A stretch of 64,000 bases of DNA, from contig NZ_CP102826.1 in NCBI RefSeq assembly GCF_025643595.1, positions 6,014,001-6,078,000 of the forward strand. Direction: 5' to 3'. Shown piece by piece: positions 1 to 7,949 of the stretch; the first letter of the stretch is position 1; every line of letters begins with the position of its first letter. Under the pieces are notes generated by a model. That model was not told where the DNA came from and made no database searches. It worked only from the letters and a program-made list of their open reading frames with translations. A program made the translations under genes and the position numbers. Origin of the DNA: Saccharopolyspora rosea. Lineage in GTDB: Bacteria; Actinomycetota; Actinomycetes; Mycobacteriales; Pseudonocardiaceae.

Positions 1-524
1 ATCGGGTGGTAGAGGGGGTCGCCGTAGGGGCGCTGCGACCCGGACGTCACCAGCACCTGCGCGACCTTCGGGTGCCCGCCGACGCGGCGGATCTCCGCGG
101 CGGCGCCGTGCGGGTCCTGCGGGGCGACCACGACGGAGACCTGGAACCGCTCGTCCAGCGGCGCCCAGGTGTCCAGCACCCAGTCGTTGTAGGCGCGGGC
201 CAGGGCGCTCGCGTAGTAGGGGTTGGCGAGCGTGGAGACCTCCACGGACTCCTCGCCGAGCAGGATCGCGTAGTCCAGCTCGTAGCGGTCGAGGAGCTGT
301 TCGCGCATGAACTCGTAGTCGGTGCCCGGCGCACCGCCACCGGGCGGGAACGTGTCGTAGCGGATGTAGCCCTCGGGGTGCAGCCAGGGCCGGTGCGCGT
401 GGGGGAACGACTCCCGGCCGCCGGGGAGTTCGCCGCGGTCGAGGTAGTCGCGGAAGTTCGGATCGAGGTAGGGCAGCAGCACGCGGGCGGAATCCCAGCC
501 GTTGTGCACGTCGCAGTCGATCAT
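1..524 (-). CDS. Amidohydrolase-family (metal-dependent TIM-barrel) protein, 3' part outside window
   Basis: The reading frame runs open from an ATG at 524 to the window edge (about 174 residues seen), so the C-terminal half is missing. It opens MIDCDVHNGWDS; the D-x-H near the N-terminus is the usual first metal-ligand pair of amidohydrolase-2 enzymes. Further on come LLGEESVEVSTLANPYYASAL and a segment NDWVLDTWAPLDERFQVSVVVAPQDP, which fits the early strands and helices of that barrel. The substrate cannot be told. It is divergent from an IclR regulator 90 bp away, which probably controls it. The family call is by eye and fairly confident; the function is open. Confidence 0.7.
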   Translation of the reverse strand, partial: MIDCDVHNGWDSARVLLPYLDPNFRDYLDRGELPGGRESFPHAHRPWLHPEGYIRYDTFPPGGGAPGTDYEFMREQLLDRYELDYAILLGEESVEVSTLANPYYASALARAYNDWVLDTWAPLDERFQVSVVVAPQDPHGAAAEIRRVGGHPKVAQVLVTSGSQRPYGDPLYHP

Positions 525-537
525 CTCGGCTCCTTCG

Positions 538-570
538 TGCTCATATCGCACAGCTATGCTGATATCGCAC
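538..570. promoter_or_regulatory. Candidate IclR operator: 14-bp direct repeat with 19-bp period
   Basis: TGCTNATATCGCAC occurs at 538-551 and again at 557-570, identical apart from the N, in the spacer between the divergent amidohydrolase and IclR genes. A CATAAT hexamer at 603-608 sits six bases before the IclR ATG, which suggests a leaderless transcript. The repeat lies where a regulator could control both genes. That it is the operator is inference. Confidence 0.5.
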
Positions 571-614
571 TGATCCGGAGTCAAGACGGCGTTCGGGGAC
601 CGCATAATCGACGC

Positions 615-1352
615 ATGAAACCCCTGGAGACGGTGGACCGCGCACTGCAGCTGCTGCAGGCGTTCGACCGCGACCACCGGGAGCTGTCCGTGGGCGAACT
701 CGCGGACGCCCTGCAGGTGCACCACAGCAACGCCTCCCGCCTGGCCGCCACGCTCGCGCTGCGCGGGTTCCTGGAACGCGCCGGCGAGCGCTACCGGGTC
801 GGACCGGAACTGCGCCGCCTCGGCATGCTCGGATTCCTCGACCAGGACCTCGTCACCGAGGCTCGCCCGATCATGAACCGGCTCGTCGAGCGCACCGGCG
901 AAACAGTCGCCTTGTCCACTCTGGACGGTGATCACGCGGTGGACGTCGCGGAGTCCCCCGGCACGCACGTCATCGGCGCGCGCCAGTGGATCGGCCGCCG
1001 CTACCCGCTGCACGCCACCTCGGACGGCAAGGTGTTCCTCGCGTTCGCCGCGCCGCTGGAGCCCGACGCCCCGCTGAAGCCGCTCACCGAGCGCACCATC
1101 ACCGACCCGGAGCGGCTCAAGAGCGAGCTCGACGAGGTCCGCGAACGCGGTTGGGCCACCGCCCGCTCCGAACTGGAGACCGGCATGTGCGGCGTGGCCG
1201 CCCCGGTGTTCGGCTCCGGCGGGCACTGCGTCGCCGCGCTCAACATCACCGGTCCCGACTACCGGATGCCCGACCACGTCGTCGGCGACCTCGGCACCGC
1301 CTGCCGGGACGCCGCGGACGAACTCAGCGCGCGGCTCGGGCACGGCGCGTGA
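615..1352 (+). CDS. IclR-family transcriptional regulator
   Basis: 245 residues, about the family norm. Residues 1-60 hold the winged helix-turn-helix (LSVGELADALQVHHSNASRL, recognition helix near 35-45). The rest is the IclR effector domain, with the usual YPLHATSDGKVFLAF and final AALNITGPDYRM segments. The start is the ATG at 615; the open frame upstream has no ribosome site, and a CATAAT -10-like box six bases before the ATG suggests leaderless transcription. It is divergent from the amidohydrolase gene and so probably its local regulator. The effector ligand is unknown. Confidence 0.85.
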   Translation: MKPLETVDRALQLLQAFDRDHRELSVGELADALQVHHSNASRLAATLALRGFLERAGERYRVGPELRRLGMLGFLDQDLVTEARPIMNRLVERTGETVALSTLDGDHAVDVAESPGTHVIGARQWIGRRYPLHATSDGKVFLAFAAPLEPDAPLKPLTERTITDPERLKSELDEVRERGWATARSELETGMCGVAAPVFGSGGHCVAALNITGPDYRMPDHVVGDLGTACRDAADELSARLGHGA

Positions 1353-1369
1353 CGAGGTCGGCAAAGCCG

Positions 1370-1399
1370 TTGGCCGGCACCCCGGACGCGGGCTAGGTT
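1370..1399 (+). promoter_or_regulatory. Candidate promoter for the methyltransferase gene (leaderless)
   Basis: TTGGCC at 1370-1375 and TAGGTT at 1394-1399 are 18 bp apart. The ATG of the next gene lies eight bases after the -10 box, so the transcript would begin at or next to the start codon. No Shine-Dalgarno sequence is present, which agrees. Confidence 0.45.
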
Positions 1400-1407
1400 G
1401 CGCGGCC

Positions 1408-2127
1408 ATGGAGGACGCCGAGTACTTCTCGATCGTCGAAGGCACGCATGACGTCCAGAACCCGACCAGCCCGGAGAAGCTCCGGCTGGTCGCGGAGTAC
1501 CTGGGGCTGCGGCGCGGTGGGCGGCTGCTGGACATCGGCTCGGGGCGCGGCTGGTGGACGGTCCACGCCGCCACCGAGGGCTGCGACGTGACCGGACTGG
1601 AGATCAACGAGTACTTCGCGGCCGCGGCGCGGCGCCGCGCCGCCGAAGCCGGGGTCGCCGAGCGGCACCGGATCGTGCTCGGCCCGGCCGCCGAGTTCGC
1701 CGCCGAACCGGACGGATACGACTTCGCGACCTGCCTCGGCGCGAGCTTCGCCCTGGACGGCTACCGGCCCACGCTGGAACACCTGGCGCGGACGGTGCGC
1801 CCGGGCGGCCGGATCGCCGTCGGCGAGCTGCACACCGCCGACGGCACCACGTCCCCGGAACTGCCATCGCTGACCGAACTCGCGCACGTGGCCGCGGAGT
1901 TCGACCTCGACGTGGTGGGAGTCGTGTCGGCCGACACCGACGACTGGGACCGGTACGAGTCGCGGCAATGGCTCAACGCGCGCGAGTGGTTCGACCGCAA
2001 CCCCGACCACCCGCGGCGGCACGAGGTGCTGGCCACCTCGCGGGCGCACCGGGAGAGCTACCTGCGCGACGAACGCGGACAGCTCGGCTGGTCGGTGCTG
2101 GTCGCGGTCGTCAACCGGGGTGGCTGA
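1408..2127 (+). CDS. Class I SAM-dependent methyltransferase, substrate unknown
   Basis: 239 residues. Motif I of the Rossmann fold, LLDIGSGRGWW, lies at about 40-50. It is followed by the acidic end of strand 2 (VTGLEINEY), YDFATCLGASFALDG as motif II and VRPGGRIAVGELHT as motif III, in the order of Methyltransf_11/25 proteins. Nothing in the C-terminal half (YESRQWLNAREWFDRNPDHPRR) shows the substrate to me. It follows the IclR gene by 55 bp but has its own candidate promoter, so it need not belong to that regulon. Confidence 0.8.
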   Translation: MEDAEYFSIVEGTHDVQNPTSPEKLRLVAEYLGLRRGGRLLDIGSGRGWWTVHAATEGCDVTGLEINEYFAAAARRRAAEAGVAERHRIVLGPAAEFAAEPDGYDFATCLGASFALDGYRPTLEHLARTVRPGGRIAVGELHTADGTTSPELPSLTELAHVAAEFDLDVVGVVSADTDDWDRYESRQWLNAREWFDRNPDHPRRHEVLATSRAHRESYLRDERGQLGWSVLVAVVNRGG

Positions 2128-2210
2128 GCCCGAAACTCCTCGACCGGGCGCCGCGAACCGGGGACAATGATCGACGCGGGGGCAGCGAGCGAGACGGGAG
2201 CGTTGTGTCG

Positions 2211-2366
2211 ATGGGTGTGCCCAGGCTGTTCAGGTTGCTCTCCCCGGCCAAGCACCACCCCCGCGACGGCCGACCGCGCCGCCGGTCCAGCAGCGAGCGC
2301 CGGTCGAGCGGCGAGCACGTCCGCCACGGGGCGTGGCGGTATTCCTACTCGCGAAGTCGCAGTTGA
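2211..2366 (+). CDS. Small Arg/Ser-rich ORF in frame with the kinase, uncertain
   Basis: A 51-residue frame starting MGVPRLFRLLSPAKHH and ending WRYSYSRSRS, very rich in Arg and Ser. It ends with TGA at 2364-2366, and the kinase GTG follows 18 bases later in the same frame. It fills the otherwise empty spacer between methyltransferase and kinase. A GTG at 2205 is an alternative start. Composition this skewed can arise by chance in GC-rich DNA, so this is a weak call, kept because of the in-frame link to the kinase. Confidence 0.3.
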   Translation: MGVPRLFRLLSPAKHHPRDGRPRRRSSSERRSSGEHVRHGAWRYSYSRSRS

Positions 2367-2384
2367 CGTCGGGGCCGGTGTTCG

Positions 2385-3293
2385 GTGCTCATCGACTCGC
2401 TGAGCTGCTACTACCGCGAGGAGGAACGGGACTGGGGCAAGCCCGGGCCGTTGCTGGCGCCGGGTGACCGGCTCGCGCCCGGGTACCACGTGGTCCAGCA
2501 CCTGCGGCGCGGCAGCCGCCTCGACGTCTACGACGTGTGGAGCGAGGAGCGGTCGTGCCGGTGCGTGGCCAAGACGCTGCGCCCGGAGCGCGCCGAGGAC
2601 GACCGCGCCGTCGGCTGGCTGCGCAACGAGGGCGTGATGCTCAGCCAGCTGACCCATCCGCACCTGGTCCGGGGCTACGAGATCGTGCTGACCGACCCAC
2701 CGGTGCGCCCGGCGGTGATCACCGAGACGTTGCCGGGCCACACCCTCGGGTACCTGATCGCCCAGCAGGGGTGGCTGCGCCCCGCCGACGTGGCGGTGCT
2801 GGGCATCCAGCTCTGCTCGGTGCTCGGCTACCTGCACGGCCGGGGCTGGGTGCACCTGGACGTGAAACCGTCCAACGTGGTCGAGATGGGCGGCCGGGCG
2901 GTGCTGCTGGATCTGAGCCTGGCCTGCCGCATCGGCGAGCACAGCACGGCGGGCACCTTCGACTACCTGGCGCCGGAGCAGGCCGAGGGCGGCATGATGA
3001 CGCCCGCGACCGACACCTGGGGACTCGGCACCACCCTCTACGAGGCGCTCGCCGGCGTCACGCCGTGGACGCACGTGTCGCACCGGGAGCACAGCTCGGG
3101 CGGGGGCCGCTACTACCCGCAGCGCGACACCCCGGCCGCACCGCTGCGCACGCACCGCAGGCTCCCCGCCGCGCTGGCCCGCACCGTGGACGCCTGCCTG
3201 GAACCGAACCCGGCCGACCGGCCGACCACGGCGGAGGTGGCCGACCGCCTCGCCGACTGGTCCGGTGTGGACCCCCGGACCGCGGGCACCTGA
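2385..3293 (+). CDS. Serine/threonine protein kinase with atypical ATP-binding motifs
   Basis: 302 residues, essentially one Hanks-type kinase domain with no membrane segment or sensor domain, so probably cytoplasmic. The VAIK-type lysine is in CVAKTL (about 63). The catalytic loop HLDVKPSN is intact (Asp 159, Asn 164), and APEQ of the activation segment and the GLGTTLYE helix follow. The glycine-rich loop is poor (RRGSRLDVYDV) and the DFG triplet reads DLS (176-178); the metal-binding Asp is kept. The GTG at 2385 comes 18 bases after an in-frame TGA and has only a weak ribosome site. The activity is probably real but cannot be taken for granted. Confidence 0.85.
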   Translation: MLIDSLSCYYREEERDWGKPGPLLAPGDRLAPGYHVVQHLRRGSRLDVYDVWSEERSCRCVAKTLRPERAEDDRAVGWLRNEGVMLSQLTHPHLVRGYEIVLTDPPVRPAVITETLPGHTLGYLIAQQGWLRPADVAVLGIQLCSVLGYLHGRGWVHLDVKPSNVVEMGGRAVLLDLSLACRIGEHSTAGTFDYLAPEQAEGGMMTPATDTWGLGTTLYEALAGVTPWTHVSHREHSSGGGRYYPQRDTPAAPLRTHRRLPAALARTVDACLEPNPADRPTTAEVADRLADWSGVDPRTAGT

Positions 3294-3357
3294 CGCGCGC
3301 GGTGCCCGCCGCGGGGGTCCGGTCGCCGGGCGGGCGCCTCGCCGCCGGGCGGGACGG

Positions 3358-3681
3358 TCAGCGCCGCCGGAGCGCGAAGGCCAGCGAGATCGCCGCGACG
3401 GCGAACGCGATCTGGCCGCCCAGGACGATGCGGTTGACGTTGACGGCCGGGTGCCACCGCACCCCGCCGCCGGAGATCTCGAACGATCCGACCGGCCGGG
3501 CGACCACCCCCGCCCCGCGGCCGGCCCGCCGCCCGGCGCCGCCCGCGCCCGCGCGGACCGCCGCGACCGGCACCAGGGTCACCTCGCCCCGGTGCACCGG
3601 CTCGCCGAAGACGTGGTTCCTGCCGAGCCGGTCCGCCAGTTCGGCCAGGGCGTCGTCCCGGTCGTGCTCCTCGTGTCCCAT
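3358..3681 (-). CDS. GerW/YtfJ-family small protein
   Basis: 107 residues. The start ATG at 3681 has GAGGAGG just upstream and is preferred over the much longer open frame. The N-terminal half, FGEPVHRGEVTLVPVAAV followed by Gly/Ala-rich GAGGAGRRAGRGAG, and VGSFEISGGGVRWHPAVNVNR are the pattern of the sporulation protein YtfJ (GerW) family. The last 20 residues (IVLGGQIAFAVAAISLAFAL) look like a membrane anchor. These proteins occur in many actinomycetes with no known reaction. It lies between the kinase (convergent) and the DUF6986 gene. Confidence 0.75.
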   Translation of the reverse strand: MGHEEHDRDDALAELADRLGRNHVFGEPVHRGEVTLVPVAAVRAGAGGAGRRAGRGAGVVARPVGSFEISGGGVRWHPAVNVNRIVLGGQIAFAVAAISLAFALRRR

Positions 3682-3771
3682 GCCGCTCCTCCTCGCGTGG
3701 TCATCGCCGAAGGTAGCGGCCGGCCCCGGCCCCCGCCGAGCTTTCACCGCAACGGCCGCTGATGCCTGTCT

Positions 3772-3810
3772 TCGAACTCGTCGTGCGTGGCAGTGCCGGA
3801 ACGAGTTCGA
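3772..3810 (-). terminator. Terminator hairpin of the DUF6986 gene; overlaps a partial intergenic repeat
   Basis: TCGAACTCGT (3772-3781) and ACGAGTTCGA (3801-3810) form a perfect 10-bp stem with a 19-base loop, 12 bp beyond the stop of the minus-strand DUF6986 gene. The sequence from about 3763 resembles the left end of the intergenic repeat at 46476 (GTCTT-GAACTCGT, then GTGGC-GTGCCGG). Confidence 0.55.
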
Positions 3811-3821
3811 CGAGGAGGTCC

Positions 3822-5075
3822 TCAGAGACGACCCAGTTTGCGGAGTTCTGCTTCCGGGACCCCGGTCATCTGCTCGACCTCCGAGGCATCGGTGGCCCCG
3901 TTGTCCAGCGCTCGGACGAACGACACCGCCAACGCCCGAGCGGTGGCGGGCTCGTCCAGGACCGCCCCGCCGGTGGACGAGACGTAGGCCGACAGGCGGC
4001 GCGCCTCCGCGGGCGCGGCGTCGCGGAACGCCGCGAACACCGCCGCGTAGCGGGTGACCAGCTGCGCCGGGTGCAGGTCCCAGCCCTGGTAGAAGCCGTG
4101 CTCCAGGGACCGGCGGACCAGCTGGTAGTGCGTCCGCCAGCCGTGGTGCACCTGCTCGCCGACCGGCAGCACGTTGGTGGAGCCGTCCGACAGGAAGACC
4201 CCGGTGCCCGCCGCCGCGACCTGCATCGCGTGCCGGGCGAAGTCGCAGGCCCGGTGCGCGAGGTGCTGGTGCGCCGCGGTGAGCCCGCAGCTGGCCGTGT
4301 AGTCGTAGGTGCCGAAGTGCAGGCCGCTGACCCGTCCACCGCCGGCGCGCAGGAAGCGCGGCAGCGCGAACCGGCCGTCGGAGTCCACGATGGACTGGGT
4401 GGTCTCCACCTGGATCTCGAACCGCAGCGACTTCTCCGGCATGCCGAGCTGCTGCTCGAAAAGCTCCAGCAGCTCGACGAACACCTCGACCTGCGCGGCG
4501 TCGACGACCTTCGGGAAGGTGAGCGCGAACCCGGTGGGCAGGCTGCCCCACTGCTGCAGCAGCGCGGTGAGGAAGACGTCCAGCGTGCGCACCGAGCGGG
4601 CGCGCAGCTCCGGGGTGTCGAAGGACTTCACCCGCAGGCCGAAGTTGGCGGGTTCGGAGCCGTCGCGCAGCCACTCCGCGACGACCCCGGCGGTGCGCTC
4701 GGCGTCGGCGTCCTCGGCCTCGTCACCGGGTCGGCCGTAGCCGTCCTCGAAGTCGATGCGCAGGTCCTCGACGGCAGCGCGCTCCAGCTTCGCCCGGACC
4801 CTCGGGTGCACGGCCCGCGCGATCCCGGCGTCCAGCCCGAGGATGTCGGTGAACGCCTCGGGGGTCGGAGCGTGCTCGTCGAACGCGGCCAGCGCCTCCC
4901 GACCCCACTGCCGCACGGTCGAGACGTCGACCTTGTTCGCCGGCACGTAGCAGGTGTGCACCGGCTGCCGAGCCGCGCTCGCACCGGGGTAGGTGCGCGC
5001 CATGTGTTCGTCCACAGCGGACAGTCGAGCGAGCCGTCCGGCGATCTCGGTGGTTTCCAGCGAGGTTCTGGCCAC
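3822..5075 (-). CDS. DUF6986 aldolase/citrate-lyase-like protein
   Basis: About 417 residues. I chose the GTG at 5075 because GAAGGGAG lies just upstream; an upstream start at 5093 is also open. The fold looks like the HpcH/HpaI-CitE aldolase superfamily: LRIDFEDGYG carries the acidic metal/substrate residues, then FALTFPKVVDA and LRFEIQVETTQSIVD, and HFGTYDYTASCG near the C-terminal third. Proteins of this kind sit beside malate synthase and IclR regulators in actinomycetes. From that I infer a role in glyoxylate or ureide metabolism; the reaction is not established. It lies just downstream of malate synthase with a strong hairpin between. Confidence 0.75.
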   Translation of the reverse strand: MARTSLETTEIAGRLARLSAVDEHMARTYPGASAARQPVHTCYVPANKVDVSTVRQWGREALAAFDEHAPTPEAFTDILGLDAGIARAVHPRVRAKLERAAVEDLRIDFEDGYGRPGDEAEDADAERTAGVVAEWLRDGSEPANFGLRVKSFDTPELRARSVRTLDVFLTALLQQWGSLPTGFALTFPKVVDAAQVEVFVELLELFEQQLGMPEKSLRFEIQVETTQSIVDSDGRFALPRFLRAGGGRVSGLHFGTYDYTASCGLTAAHQHLAHRACDFARHAMQVAAAGTGVFLSDGSTNVLPVGEQVHHGWRTHYQLVRRSLEHGFYQGWDLHPAQLVTRYAAVFAAFRDAAPAEARRLSAYVSSTGGAVLDEPATARALAVSFVRALDNGATDASEVEQMTGVPEAELRKLGRL

Positions 5076-5100
5076 TTGCGCTCCCTTCAACAAAGACCGC

Positions 5101-5131
5101 GAGTCCTCCGGGCCGCCGGCCCGGAGGACTC
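5101..5131 (-). terminator. Terminator or attenuator between malate synthase and the DUF6986 gene
   Basis: GAGTCCTCCGGGCC (5101-5114) and its exact complement (5118-5131) form a 14-bp stem with a 3-base loop directly after the malate synthase stop. It is followed on the minus strand by GCGGTCTTTGTTG. It would limit read-through into the DUF6986 gene. Confidence 0.75.
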
Positions 5132-5143
5132 CGCGGTTTCTCG

Positions 5144-6745
5144 TCAGTCGATCTGCTCGTAGGCGGGCAGCGTCAGGAAGTCGACGAACTCGTCGGCGAT
5201 CGCCACCTGCTCGAACAGCTCGACCGCCCGACCGAGGTTCTCGGCCGGGAAACCCTCCTCGGCGCGCAGCTGCTTCTCGGTGTCGGCCAGCACCTCGCGG
5301 ACCAGGTCACGGGTGACCCGCTCGCCACCGGCCAGCACGACGTCGTTGTGCAGCCACTGCCAGATCTGCGACCGGGAGATCTCGGCGGTCGCGGCGTCCT
5401 CCATGAGGTTGTGGATCGCCGCGGCACCGTTGCCGCCCAGCCAGGACACGATGTAGCGGACGCCGACGTCGACGGCACCGCGCAGCCCCTCGATGGTCTT
5501 GTCCCCGGGGGTGTCGGCGACCGCGAGCAGCTGGTCGGCGGTCACCGAGACGTCCTCGCGCACCCGGTCGATCTGGTTGGGCTTGTCGCCCAGCACCGCG
5601 TCGAACTCCTCGAAGCAGATCGGCACCAGGCCCGGGTGCGCGACCCAGGAACCGTCGAAGCCGTCACCGGCCTCGCGCTTCTTGTCGTCGTGGACCTTGC
5701 CCATGGCCTTCTCGTTGGTGGCCGGGTCCTTGGTCGGGATGAACGCGGCCATGCCGCCGATCGCGAACGCGCCGCGCTTGTGGCAGGTGCGCACCAGCAG
5801 TTCGGTGTAGGCGCGCATGAACGGCGCGGTCATGGTGACCGAGTTGCGGTCCGGCAGGATGTAGCGGTCGGAGTCGCGGAACGTCTTGATGACGCTGAAC
5901 AGGTAGTCCCAGCGACCGGCGTTGAGCCCCGCGGAGTGGTCGCGCAGCTCGTAGAGGATCTCCTCCATCTCGAAGGCGGCCGGGTAGGTCTCGATCAGCA
6001 CGGTGCCGCGGATGGTGCCGTGCGGGATGCCGAGCTTGGCCTGGGCGCGGGTGAACACGTCGTTCCACAGCCGCGCTTCGAGGTGGCTCTCCATCTTCGG
6101 CAGGTAGAAGTACGGGCCGCTGCCCCGGTTGATCAGTTCCTGCGCGTTGTGGAAGAAGTGCAGGCCGAAGTCCACCAGCGCGCCGACCACGGGCTTGCCG
6201 TCGACCAGGATGTGCTTCTCGTCGAAGTGCCAGCCGCGCGGGCGGACCAGCGGGACCGCGTGGCGGACGTCCTCGCGCAGCTTGTACTGCTTGCCCTCCG
6301 GAGTGGTCAGCTCGATCTGCTTGCGGACCAGGTCGTAGAGGTTGACCTGGCCGGAGACCACGTTGTTCCAGTGCGGGGTGTTGGCGTCCTCCAGGTCGGC
6401 CAGCCAGACGCGCGCCCCCGAGTTGAGGGCGTTGATCGCCATCTTGCGGTCGGTGGGGCCGGTGATCTCGACGCGGCGGTCGGCGATGTCGGCCGGCGGT
6501 TCGGCGACCTTCCAGTCGCCCTCGCGGATGTGCCGGGTCTCCTCCAGGAAGTCCAGCCGGCCGTTCCGCGCGGCCTCCTCGCGGCGCTGCTTGCGGCGGG
6601 CGAGCAGCTCGTCGCGCCGAGCACCGAACTCCCGCTGCAAGTCGGCGACGAACTCCAGGGCCTGCCTGGTGAGGATCTCGTCACCCCGCTCGACTGGGCC
6701 GCCGAGCACCTGCACGCCGGGGGCGATCTCTGCGGAATCGGACAT
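5144..6745 (-). CDS. aceB: Malate synthase A
   Basis: 533 residues, as usual for the A form. It condenses glyoxylate with acetyl-CoA to malate in the cytosol. The family signature RDHSAGLNAGRWDYLF lies near residue 270. LADLEDANTPHWNN (near 115), IRGTVLIETYPAAFEMEEILYE (before the signature) and GAFAIGGMAAFIP are also typical. I took the ATG at 6745, with AGAAGG upstream; a GTG four codons earlier is possible. It is divergent from an IclR regulator and followed by the DUF6986 gene. No isocitrate lyase is next to it, so the glyoxylate may come from ureide or purine breakdown, which is inference. Confidence 0.95.
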   Translation of the reverse strand: MSDSAEIAPGVQVLGGPVERGDEILTRQALEFVADLQREFGARRDELLARRKQRREEAARNGRLDFLEETRHIREGDWKVAEPPADIADRRVEITGPTDRKMAINALNSGARVWLADLEDANTPHWNNVVSGQVNLYDLVRKQIELTTPEGKQYKLREDVRHAVPLVRPRGWHFDEKHILVDGKPVVGALVDFGLHFFHNAQELINRGSGPYFYLPKMESHLEARLWNDVFTRAQAKLGIPHGTIRGTVLIETYPAAFEMEEILYELRDHSAGLNAGRWDYLFSVIKTFRDSDRYILPDRNSVTMTAPFMRAYTELLVRTCHKRGAFAIGGMAAFIPTKDPATNEKAMGKVHDDKKREAGDGFDGSWVAHPGLVPICFEEFDAVLGDKPNQIDRVREDVSVTADQLLAVADTPGDKTIEGLRGAVDVGVRYIVSWLGGNGAAAIHNLMEDAATAEISRSQIWQWLHNDVVLAGGERVTRDLVREVLADTEKQLRAEEGFPAENLGRAVELFEQVAIADEFVDFLTLPAYEQID

Positions 6746-6873
6746 TGTGGGGTCCACCTTCTTTCTGCTGCCGGGTTCCAGACGGTGGCTGATGGCTCAC
6801 CTTGCCGCGTGAAGCGCGCGCCCGCACCCGCCGCTTGCGCACCACGTTCTCGCTACCGGTACGCCCGTTATGT

Positions 6874-6903
6874 TTTCTGCATCGTGGATGTTAGTTTCCG
6901 CAT
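6874..6903. promoter_or_regulatory. Candidate IclR operator in the aceB-IclR divergent spacer
   Basis: TTTCTGCAT (6874-6882) and TTTCCGCAT (6895-6903) repeat with a 21-bp period, two helical turns, in the 239-bp spacer between malate synthase and the divergent IclR gene. The position suits shared control of both genes. Binding is inference. Confidence 0.45.
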
Positions 6904-6984
6904 GGCGTTCCTAGCAACATGAGCTGTGGCACCCGCTACGGACTAGACTTCGACTCGACCACCCAGCGGAAAGGGAGTTCTGCG

Positions 6985-7758
6985 ATGACCGAAGCGCGCC
7001 GCAACCAGGGCGGAGGAGTGCAGTCGGTCGAGCGCACCTTCGAACTCCTGGAGCTGATGGCCGACGCGGGCGGCGAGGTGGCGCTGTCCGAACTCGCGGA
7101 CAAGTCGGGGCTGCCGCTGCCGACGATCCACCGGATCATGCGCACCCTGGTCGGCGCCGGGTACGCGCGCCAACAGCCGTCCCGCCGCTACTCGCTCGGG
7201 CCGCGGCTGATCCGGCTCGGCGAGACCGCCAGCCGCGCGCTCGGTTCCTGGGCGCGCCCGTACCTCGCCGAACTCACCGAGGCCACCGGTGAGACGTCGA
7301 ACATGGCGGTGCTCGACGGCGCCCAGATCGTCTACGTCGCCCAGGTCCCCTCGCAGCACTCGATGCGGATGTTCACCGAGGTCGGACGCCGGGTCGACGC
7401 GCACGCCACGGCGGTGGGCAAGGCGATCATGGCGAACCTGCCGCCCGAGGCGGTCACCCAGCTGCTCACCCGCGCCGGGATGCCGCCGCAGACCGAGCGC
7501 ACGATCACCACGGTCGAGGCGATGCACGCCGAACTCGCCCGCATCCGCGACCAGGGCTACGCCCTCGACGACGGCGAGCAGGAGGTCGGCGTCCGCTGCT
7601 ACGCCGTCGCGGTCCCGGGGGCCCCGGCGGGCGCGGCGATCTCGATCAGCGGTCCGGAGGGCCGGATGACCCGCATCGCCACCGACGACGTCGTCCCGCT
7701 CATGCAGCGCCTGGCCCGCGAACTCGCCACCGACCTCAGCGTCGGCAACACGGCCTGA
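6985..7758 (+). CDS. IclR-family regulator, probably controlling malate synthase
   Basis: 257 residues. The ATG at 6985 has AAAGGGAG upstream and is chosen over the longer frame. The winged helix (LSELADKSGLPLPTIHRIMRTL, about 30-55) is followed by an IclR effector domain with VGRRVDAHATAVGKAIMANL, RDQGYALDDGEQEVGVRCYAV and a last helix ARELATDLSV. GEQEVGVRCYAV is typical of AllR-like regulators that sense glyoxylate. Divergence from aceB supports autoregulation and control of glyoxylate use. The ligand is inferred from context. Confidence 0.88.
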   Translation: MTEARRNQGGGVQSVERTFELLELMADAGGEVALSELADKSGLPLPTIHRIMRTLVGAGYARQQPSRRYSLGPRLIRLGETASRALGSWARPYLAELTEATGETSNMAVLDGAQIVYVAQVPSQHSMRMFTEVGRRVDAHATAVGKAIMANLPPEAVTQLLTRAGMPPQTERTITTVEAMHAELARIRDQGYALDDGEQEVGVRCYAVAVPGAPAGAAISISGPEGRMTRIATDDVVPLMQRLARELATDLSVGNTA

Positions 7759-7765
7759 GTTTTAT

Positions 7766-7933
7766 ACGTTTCGAACTCGTTTTGCTTCGCGGTGCCGGAA
7801 GCGGAACCTCAGCGCCGGCGCAAGCGGCGAGACCGCTCACCAAAGAGAGAAAGCGGCTGACGCCGCTTGCCACACCCGGTCCGGAACGTGGCTCCGGGCA
7901 GGGTTCTCGGCGATCTGACGGGGTGGTTCGAAG
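7766..7933. repeat. Dispersed intergenic repeat, short copy
   Basis: This spacer matches the longer element at 46476-46710 in two blocks. One is the left block TTTCGAACTCGTTT, then GCGGTGCCGG and GCGGAACCTCAGCG. The other is a right block GCGGCGAGACC-CTCACC, AAAGAGA and the hairpin AAGCGGC-TGAC-GCCGCTT (7851-7868). The roughly 90-bp middle of the long copy is absent. Both ends carry TTCGAA. It fills the gap between the IclR gene and tsaE. Confidence 0.65.
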
Positions 7934-7949
7934 AGGGGCAACTCCGGAC

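Noticed and set aside
3762-5162. 466-residue frame antisense to the DUF6986 gene
   Set aside because: Starts in the terminator, no ribosome site, no recognisable domain.
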